Assembly: GCF_002879865.1 (NCBI RefSeq)
Contig: NZ_PNXY01000011.1
Coordinates: 167,118 to 231,117 of the forward strand
DNA length: 64,000 bases
Reading direction: 5' to 3'
Source: Paraburkholderia rhynchosiae
GTDB taxonomy: Bacteria; Pseudomonadota; Gammaproteobacteria; Burkholderiales; Burkholderiaceae
Shown in pieces: positions 58,632 through 64,000 of the stretch. The notes under the pieces were generated by a model. It was not told where the DNA came from and did not search any database. It worked only from the letters and a program-made list of their open reading frames with translations. Both the position numbers and the translations under genes were made by a program. Every line of letters starts with the position of its first letter. Position 1 is the first letter of the stretch.

Positions 58632-59435
58632 TCACTCCGGCGCGCAGTGGACCTCGAATTTGATGAGCTTGGTGGGACCGAAGGTGTTGCTGATCGCAAC
58701 GTCAGCGGCATCGCGGCCGCGTGCCATCAGCACCCGACCGATACGCGGCACGTTGTTGCGCGGATCGAAGGTCTGCCATGAGCTGCCGACATAGGCTTCG
58801 AACCAGGCCGCGAAGTCCATCGCGCTCCACGGCGGCGGCACACCCACATCGCTGATGTAGCCGGTGCAGTAACGCGCCGGAATATTCATCGCGCGGCACA
58901 GCGCCACGGCCAGATGAGCGAAATCGCGGCACACGCCCTTGCGTTCCTGCCACGCCTGAAATGCGGTCTTGGTCGGTCGTGCAAATTCGTATCCAAACGT
59001 GATATGGCGATGCACGTAGTCGCAAATCGCCTGCACCCGGGCGCCGCCCGCTGGCGTATTGGAAAACAGTTTCCATGCAATGTCGGAGAGCAGATCAGTT
59101 TCGCAATAGCGGCTGCCGAGCAGAAACGCCAGACATTCGTCCGGCAGCGTTTCGACGGCATGCTGATAGTCGAACGGCTCGCGCGTCTCCGGTTGATCGG
59201 AAACGTTGAGCAGCGCGCTTGTGGAAAGCGAAATGAGCCCCTGCGGCGCGACCAGGCGGCTACACAGATTGCCGAAGCTATCGCGATACTGCGTGATCAC
59301 CACCGGGGGATCGACCGCCAGCAGATCGGCGGATAGTACATCTTGAGCGCGGGAAAAATGCGTGTTCAGCATCAACATCATCGGTGTCGGCTGTGCGCAC
59401 TCATAAATCAGTTCATAGCCCACGCGAAGTTTCAT
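58632..59435 (-). CDS. Transglutaminase-like (cysteine protease fold) protein
   Basis: 267 residues from the ATG at 59435, with GGAAGGGATGATCAG upstream. An N-terminal beta region (MKLRVGYELIYEC) is followed by the transglutaminase-like core. Cys 169 is in KGVCRDFAHLAVALCRAM and Asp 224 in QTFDPRNN. The expected His of the HAW motif is Ala 209 (MDFAAWFEAY). Relatives I recall carry Ser at this place, so a group without the classical triad is possible. Role unknown: peptide cleavage, ligation or a non-enzymatic function. Confidence 0.85.
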   Translation of the reverse strand: MKLRVGYELIYECAQPTPMMLMLNTHFSRAQDVLSADLLAVDPPVVITQYRDSFGNLCSRLVAPQGLISLSTSALLNVSDQPETREPFDYQHAVETLPDECLAFLLGSRYCETDLLSDIAWKLFSNTPAGGARVQAICDYVHRHITFGYEFARPTKTAFQAWQERKGVCRDFAHLAVALCRAMNIPARYCTGYISDVGVPPPWSAMDFAAWFEAYVGSSWQTFDPRNNVPRIGRVLMARGRDAADVAISNTFGPTKLIKFEVHCAPE

Positions 59436-59780
59436 CTGATCATCCCTTCCATTGATAAAGCGCGTGACGCGCTGGCACTCAAGGCCCTTCGGTACGCTCA
59501 CGTCGACTAGAAGACTGCGGAACGAATGCATCGCACCGTGCCCTATGCTCCAAAGCGGCAGCTTCTGATCGATGTAGCCCCTCAATGGACAACCCACCGC
59601 GACACAACAAACTGGAGCGGCAACGGGTAACGACTCGGACACGCTGAAAACGACCGCAATGAAAGGCAACAAGGTGCAGCGCGAATCCCGGCGACGCTGT
59701 TTCTCGCGGGCCGCTATACACCTTGTCGAAAAGTGCGCGCAGGTGGAGCGAGACGATCGCTCGTCACATGCGCGTGTCGG
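59436..59780. other. Intergenic region without a supported gene
   Basis: About 345 bases between the transglutaminase-like gene and a small Lys-rich gene. Frames here do not look like proteins, and I see no clear element. Confidence 0.4.
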
Positions 59781-59921
59781 TTACTTTTTCTTCGCCACGC
59801 TGCTCGGCGCGGAAGCCTTCGAGGTAGGCGTCTTGAACAAATCCGTTCCGGGCGATGGCAACTTTTTGGGTTGTTTAGGCTTCTTTGCCTCTCGATTACT
59901 ACGCAGTTGACCTTTTGCCAT
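59781..59921 (-). CDS. Small Lys/Pro-rich conserved protein
   Basis: 46 residues, with GGGAGTGAA directly before the ATG at 59921. The sequence starts MAKGQLRSNREAKKPKQPKK and ends in a basic KKK tail, so it is highly positive and probably disordered. The start matches a widespread small proteobacterial protein of unknown function that I recall as MAKGQxRSNREAKKPK. A role in nucleic-acid or ribosome binding would fit the charge but is a guess. Confidence 0.75.
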   Translation of the reverse strand: MAKGQLRSNREAKKPKQPKKLPSPGTDLFKTPTSKASAPSSVAKKK

Positions 59922-60843
59922 TTCACTCCCCGTTTTGGCGGCCACGGAAAGGCCGCTCTCCGAACATTCTGGGCGTATTTTTAATTGCTGTCGCGATGTA
60001 TTTGAATCCCTCTATAAACCGCGCCTGGAGCGTGAATGGACACAGGAGTTTGCTGGCGGGCAAGCTCCCTCCATGCGGTTGGCCGCCGCCTGGATGGCCG
60101 CTCTTGCTTTGTGTCGTTATGCGGCGCGTCGCAGAGGTCAAGTGTGCTTTCTGGCCCTGATCACCATTGGCGTGAAGATGGCGATGGCGCTGCGGGGATA
60201 AGCCGCAGGATTCGAACGCCCTTGCGCCTGATCACGCAGCAGCGCGGCCTCCACCAAGCTGCAGACACTGCAGAACCGAACCCGGTTGCCTCGTGCGGCT
60301 TTAGTGTCGCCAGGGCGGAAATTTCGATACCGTCGACGATACCGACATTCCCGTCTGGCATTATCCAGATCACAGCAGACCCACGCCGGACAGGAGCTTC
60401 ATGCTTTTAACGCAAAAACATAAAAATACCGGGCTCCCGGAACGAACTGGAGCAGTGAGCTCACTCCCACTCGATTCTAAATCGGGGCCTTGGGGCCAAG
60501 GCCGGCGGACGGTGGGGACGATCCGTGCGCACATGATACCGTAAAGGGTACCGTCACACGCCCTGCTCTCGCTTACATTATGGAAGCCGAATCGCGCCAA
60601 AAAATTCTCCTGGTACGGCCCATCTGTCTACGACGGTCTGTCGGCGTCCAGGCATCGACCAATGAACTCGTGTGTCGCACCGATTTTACCGACAAAACCC
60701 TCCCGCGACGCTGAATGACGGTAGCGCGAACTGCAATGATTTGCTGGATCAACCCGAACGTTCATGGAAGCAACTATCAGCAGCGGTGCGCCGCGCGTGC
60801 CGCGGAACAAAGACAAGCTACCCGACAAAAGTCGGCGCTGAAG
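59922..60843. other. Gene-poor degenerate stretch
   Basis: About 920 bases with only short, mixed-frame open stretches. It lies next to a tyrosine-recombinase fragment. I could not assign any gene, RNA or repeat; it looks like decayed sequence. Confidence 0.4.
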
Positions 60844-60848
60844 CTTGA

Positions 60849-60965
60849 GGAAATCTGGCCCACCGCCGTACGAAAAACGTTCAAGCAGTCCAGTTGCTGC
60901 TCGGCCACCTCACTAGCAAGTGGTCGGGCGCTTACCGTCGAGTGTCAGCACATAGCGGTTGCTAA
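60849..60965 (+). pseudogene. Tyrosine-recombinase C-terminal fragment
   Basis: A frame bounded by a stop at 60846-60848 and TAA at 60963 reads RRTKNVQAVQLLLGHL, which matches the RRTKNLRAVQLLLGHT segment before the catalytic Tyr of phage and integron-type integrases. The continuation (SKWSGAYRRVS) is degenerate. The N-terminal and catalytic parts are absent, so it is only a remnant. Confidence 0.7.
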
Positions 60966-60969
60966 TGCT

Positions 60970-61428
60970 TTATTGTGGTGCGGTATTCCAGATGTGCGAT
61001 ATAGAGCGCCACCGTCCATCGGCATCCTTATGGAACACGTTGACGAGAACGCCAGTGAACTGCGGACTCTTTCCGTCCTTTTCCGGCCCGGCCGCATGCC
61101 ACGTCGCTAATTCGTACGCCATATTTCCATTGCGTCTGGCGTCGATGACTTCGATCGAATGATCGTGAAATCCATTCTCCAACGCACCCTTGAAAAGCGC
61201 CTCTATCTCGGAGCGACCTTCAACCGTTTTCCCGTTGCCGGGTGAAACCTTGGCCGTCTCCTCGTATAGCGCAGCGAGAGCCTGAGCGTTATGGGTGTTG
61301 AACGCTTGATTCCAGGCAGAGTTAATGCGCTCTACAATAGCGCGTGCGTCGGCTGCCTGTGCTAATGCAGAAGATGACAGGACGATCGCCACCAGTCCGA
61401 CGATGACATGTTGTGCATGCTTGCCCAT
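60970..61428 (-). CDS. SgcJ/EcaC-type SnoaL-like secreted protein
   Basis: 152 residues from the ATG at 61428, with GGAGGTCGGGA upstream; a longer frame is not supported. The signal peptide (HVIVGLVAIVLSSSALAQA) is followed by the DUF4440/SgcJ fold: ARAIVERINSAWNQAFNTHNAQALAALYEETAKVSPGNGKTVEGRSEIEALF and VLVNVFHKDADGRWRSISHIWN. NTF2-like proteins of this type are small periplasmic or secreted proteins, some of them isomerases or binding proteins. It ends within a few bases of the convergent integrase remnant. Confidence 0.85.
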   Translation of the reverse strand: MGKHAQHVIVGLVAIVLSSSALAQAADARAIVERINSAWNQAFNTHNAQALAALYEETAKVSPGNGKTVEGRSEIEALFKGALENGFHDHSIEVIDARRNGNMAYELATWHAAGPEKDGKSPQFTGVLVNVFHKDADGRWRSISHIWNTAPQ

Positions 61429-61733
61429 TCCCGACCTCCAAAGATTAGACGGCTGCAGCATACGGACGTCGGCGTGTCGCAGCCCGAGCACGCTGCCGGA
61501 TTAGCCGCGCGCTGGATAGTGAGAAAGTCCGCAGCGGCCACCCGATAAATTTAAAACAAGGTGAGCTAGGGTGTGGTATGGCCGATCGGAGACGCGGCGG
61601 CGCTCCGTTCCAACGATGTTATTCTTCGCTCTGAATCTATCGAGAATTCGAGGTGACATTGCCGAGCGCTTACGAAGCATAGGGGCGTGTCATGGTATCA
61701 ATCGGATAATTGCTAGCATTGAGCTGCCAATGA
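61429..61733. other. Intergenic region without a supported gene
   Basis: About 305 bases, somewhat A/T-richer than the window average, with no recognised gene. It runs into the IS1182-type remnant. Confidence 0.35.
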
Positions 61734-61893
61734 CGTCGTCTCGATGACTGTATTGGTGAAGACAACACTGTGCGGATTATCGACGCGTTCGTCGAGGAAC
61801 TGGACCTTGCATCGCTCGGGTTCGAAGAGACCAATGCTGCGAGCACCGGACGGCCTTCTTACCATCCCGCAGTACTGCTCAAGATTTATATCT
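61734..61893 (+). pseudogene. IS1182-type transposase N-terminal remnant
   Basis: The plus strand reads LDDCIGEDNTVRIIDAFVEELDL, then SLGFEETNAASTGRPSYHPAVLLKIYI. This is the conserved N-terminal block of IS1182/ISL-type transposases (DDYIGEDNPVRVIDAFVDELDL, GRPAYHPATLLKLYIYG). After KIYI the match stops abruptly and unrelated sequence follows. The catalytic DDE part is missing, so only a fragment is left. Confidence 0.8.
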
Positions 61894-62168
61894 CCAGCAA
61901 ATCACAGGAGAGAGAGCAGCGGACTATGCCGAATGCGCCGCATGACTTGCAGATTCAACGCACATCGGCGCATGCGAAAGAACATCGCGCTTTTCATGTC
62001 CCATACGTTGCCGGATACTTGAGTTCGGCTCGTCGGTTACTGCCTGCGTGCTTTGGGTATTTAACGGTAGAACGGCGCAAAAAATCTATTGTCACGCGAG
62101 TATCTGCCCTGTCAAAACGGCATTGTCGAGAGGCTTATGTACCAGCCGCCTTACCCGGCGCCTCGGCC
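61894..62168. other. Sequence following the transposase remnant
   Basis: About 275 bases. The reading frame of the remnant stays open but does not resemble transposase. No feature recognised. Confidence 0.35.
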
Positions 62169-63335
62169 TCATGAAAACCGAACACAGTAAACAGGCGGCA
62201 AATGCGCTGACACCAATTGCCAGTTTTCGCCTCCGTCGTCGGACGTCCATAGCGCGCCAGTAGTAGACCCCATCGCGAGGCGCATGCCCGACTCATCCAC
62301 CGCAAGCGCATGCCGATACACGAGGTCGTACGCCGGTGCGGGCGGCAACCCGTTAGAGAAACGCTCAAATGTGCGGCCACCGTCGCGTGTGCGCGTGACG
62401 ACGAGCTGGCCGTCCACCGGGATGCGGCACTGGTCTTTCACGGCGGGCACAAACCACGCAGTGTCCGGCTCCCGCGGATGCACGGCAACCGCGAAGCCGA
62501 AGCTCGATGGTTGCGCTTCGATGCGCTGCCAATGCGCCGCACCATCGGTCGAGCGGAAGATCGCGCAATGATGCTGCGTCCACAACGCATCCGGGCTCGC
62601 TGGGCATTGCACAACGCGGTGCGGGTCTTGCACGTTGGCATCGCCGCGCCGCTCCGGCGGCATGTAGTCGGCCTCCATGCCCTCAGCACTGACGCGCCAC
62701 ATGGCGCCGCCGTCATCGGTTTGCCAGACGCCGCCGCACGACACGCCAATCGTCAGGTGCCGGCTGTCTCGCGGATCGACCATCACGGAATGGATGCCTG
62801 GCGCGTCATATCCCCCTCCGAACCATTCGGACCGCTCCGGGCGATCCCACAGCGCGCGGTTGAGCACCCATGTGTCACCGCCATTGTCGGAGCGGAAAAG
62901 CCCGCCCGGAATTGTGCCGGCCCATAGAACGCCCGGCTCGTCCAGACCGCCGGTTTCGAGCGACCAGATTTGCTGTAGCGTCCAGGCAGGGATCAGCGGG
63001 CCGGGCGCGGCGGCATTGTCCACCCGGGCATCCGCTTCCCCGGTCACGCTCGCGTTCGCGCCGTGACCGGTGCGCGTCTCGTCGGCAGGCTGTGGCGGAT
63101 AGACGGGCACTGCGCACTCTTCCCAGTCCGTCGCCCCCGCGCGCCGGCGATGCAGCTTCACGCCGAAGTGCCCGAGATTAAGCGCGGCATACAGCGATCC
63201 GTCGCGGGCATCCGGCAGGACCATGCTCACAGGCTCGCCGACGAAATACGGCTCACCAAGCGTCCAGCCGCCGTCGCCACCGGCTTGCAAAACGAACAGC
63301 CCCTTTCGGGTTGCGACAAGCAATCGATCGCTCAT
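62169..63335 (-). CDS. Asp-box/BNR beta-propeller protein
   Basis: 388 residues, with CAGGAGACC before the ATG. No signal peptide, so cytoplasmic. It contains at least five Asp-box-like repeats: SDNGGDTW, TDDGGAMW, STDGAAHW, TRDGGRTF and SDDGGENW. That pattern marks sialidase/Vps10-type beta-propellers. The catalytic Arg triad of true sialidases cannot be confirmed. It follows a MoaD/ThiS-like gene by 80 bases on the same strand; that pairing suggests the propeller acts with the small sulfur-carrier-like protein. Enzyme activity is not established. Confidence 0.88.
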   Translation of the reverse strand: MSDRLLVATRKGLFVLQAGGDGGWTLGEPYFVGEPVSMVLPDARDGSLYAALNLGHFGVKLHRRRAGATDWEECAVPVYPPQPADETRTGHGANASVTGEADARVDNAAAPGPLIPAWTLQQIWSLETGGLDEPGVLWAGTIPGGLFRSDNGGDTWVLNRALWDRPERSEWFGGGYDAPGIHSVMVDPRDSRHLTIGVSCGGVWQTDDGGAMWRVSAEGMEADYMPPERRGDANVQDPHRVVQCPASPDALWTQHHCAIFRSTDGAAHWQRIEAQPSSFGFAVAVHPREPDTAWFVPAVKDQCRIPVDGQLVVTRTRDGGRTFERFSNGLPPAPAYDLVYRHALAVDESGMRLAMGSTTGALWTSDDGGENWQLVSAHLPPVYCVRFS

Positions 63336-63415
63336 GTTGCGGGTCTCCTGTCGACTGGAGTAAGGACTTCAGTGCTGGCCAGGTGCAATTTAAAAGTCTG
63401 GACGAATGCAAGCTT

Positions 63416-63685
63416 TTATCCGCCCGACAGCGCCTGTACGACGTATATCCGGCTTTCCTCGCCAAGGGGCTCGGCTAGATGTTGTCGGTCGCGCACCCGC
63501 CGGCCGTCAACAAACACGGCGAGATGCTGCCGCAATGAACCCTGGTCATCAAGGATGTAGCCGCGAAGTCGAGGCTGCGCGGCGAAGACGGCCTCAAATG
63601 CGTCCCCAAGCGTGCGCGCCTCGATCTCGCGCTCGGGCGTTGCAATATGCCGCTGGATGGAAGCAGCGAAGAAGATATGCACCAT
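63416..63685 (-). CDS. MoaD/ThiS-family small protein
   Basis: 89 residues ending in a double Gly (ALSGG), the tail that MoaD/ThiS proteins use as a thiocarboxylate. The ubiquitin-like beta-grasp is seen in VHIFFAASIQRHI, TLGDAFEAVFAAQPRLRGYILDDQG and VFVDGRRVRDRQHLAEPLGEESRIYVV. It would carry sulfur or act as a protein modifier. No moaE or other molybdopterin gene lies next to it. It is the first gene before the Asp-box propeller gene. Confidence 0.87.
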   Translation of the reverse strand: MVHIFFAASIQRHIATPEREIEARTLGDAFEAVFAAQPRLRGYILDDQGSLRQHLAVFVDGRRVRDRQHLAEPLGEESRIYVVQALSGG

Positions 63686-63844
63686 AGCGAAGTAGCGGCG
63701 CGCGAAGGGCGACGACCGTTGGTTCTAAAGTTTAGGCGATCCGTCGGCGCATGTCGGGGCACCGCACGTCAGGCACCTGGTCGCCGCAGGTTGCGAAGCG
63801 GCATGCTTCACCGCCGTTCATATATCGACGAGGAGCCCGCCCCG

Positions 63845-64000
63845 ATGTTGGTCTCAGTCCGGAACAGAATGACGCGTCGAGAGGTGTACAGCGCGGCGCT
63901 GCTCTTCAGCGGTGGCATAAAAGAGACGCCGGTTGCGATCGGCAAATCGACGAAAAGAGGCCAGAAAAAAGGCCTGTTCGCGATGCAGACGCATGCACAC
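63845..64000 (+). CDS. Possible partial gene at the right edge
   Basis: An open frame from the ATG at 63845 runs to the window end (52 residues). It starts MLVSVRNRM, a little like molybdenum-binding TOBE proteins (SxRNxL), but the rest (KSTKRGQKKGLF) does not follow that family. No clear ribosome binding site. It may be a shifted or chance frame. Confidence 0.2.
   Translation, partial: MLVSVRNRMTRREVYSAALLFSGGIKETPVAIGKSTKRGQKKGLFAMQTHAH

Noticed and set aside
1..64000. CRISPR array, rRNA operon, prophage or intact insertion sequence
   Set aside because: No regularly spaced repeats, rRNA-like sequence or full transposase with terminal repeats was seen; only fragments of mobile genes are present.

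Overview
The window reads as chromosomal DNA of a betaproteobacterium of the Burkholderiaceae, most likely Paraburkholderia. The basis is high GC content, the gene order odhA-odhB-lpdA followed by zapE, a typA/MarR divergence, an EmrAB-NodT efflux operon, BktB-type thiolase, actP with its DUF485 partner, and many proteins of familiar Burkholderia type. This is recognition from sequence, not a database result. No CRISPR array, rRNA, replication origin or intact mobile element is visible; one tRNA (Lys, UUU) is present.

Layout. 0-1.3 kb: 5' end of a Tad/Flp pilus operon on the minus strand (flp, prepilin peptidase, TadE; the rest lies beyond the left edge). 1.9-7.9 kb: two paralogous Gly/Ser/Thr-rich lipoproteins, a TpsB-type outer-membrane transporter with no TpsA partner, and a DUF2147 protein. 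8-18 kb (minus): a stand-alone piece of IS5-type transposase, zapE, the 2-oxoglutarate dehydrogenase operon odhA-odhB-lpdA, and typA. 18.2-23.3 kb: marR plus a tripartite drug efflux operon. 23.4-35 kb: a CoA-thioester catabolic block (feruloyl-CoA-synthase-like ligase, two acyl-CoA dehydrogenases, enoyl-CoA hydratase, divergent thiolase, nitronate monooxygenase, CMD-like protein, SDR), with folE and a small three-gene operon inside it. A recurring ATGAAC-type site lies in the promoter regions of this block.

35.2-38.2 kb: LysR gene, then a heat-shock module: an unknown protein and hsp20 transcribed divergently from sigma-32-like promoters, a ROSE-like RNA thermometer on the first hsp20, a small basic protein, and a second hsp20. 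38.2-42.6 kb: tRNA-Lys, then (minus) a sensor kinase/response regulator pair upstream of a non-canonical Nramp-family transporter that is translationally coupled to two PRC-barrel proteins. 43-48.3 kb: beta-propeller lipoprotein, VOC protein, DUF2905, acetate permease genes. 48.4-55.7 kb (minus): a six-gene catabolic operon made of enoyl-CoA hydratase, a polyamine-type ABC importer whose two permeases are fused into one protein, a CaiC-like CoA ligase and an IclR regulator.

56-64 kb is looser: NIPSNAP, glycosyltransferase, transglutaminase-like and SnoaL-like genes are mixed with decayed sequence (a beta-carbonic anhydrase pseudogene, a tyrosine-recombinase C-terminal fragment, an IS1182-type transposase N-terminal fragment), then a MoaD-like/Asp-box-propeller pair.

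The candidates most worth following as undescribed systems are the lipoprotein-pair/TpsB locus, the kinase-regulator-Nramp-PRC module, and the heat-shock module with its unknown partner protein.
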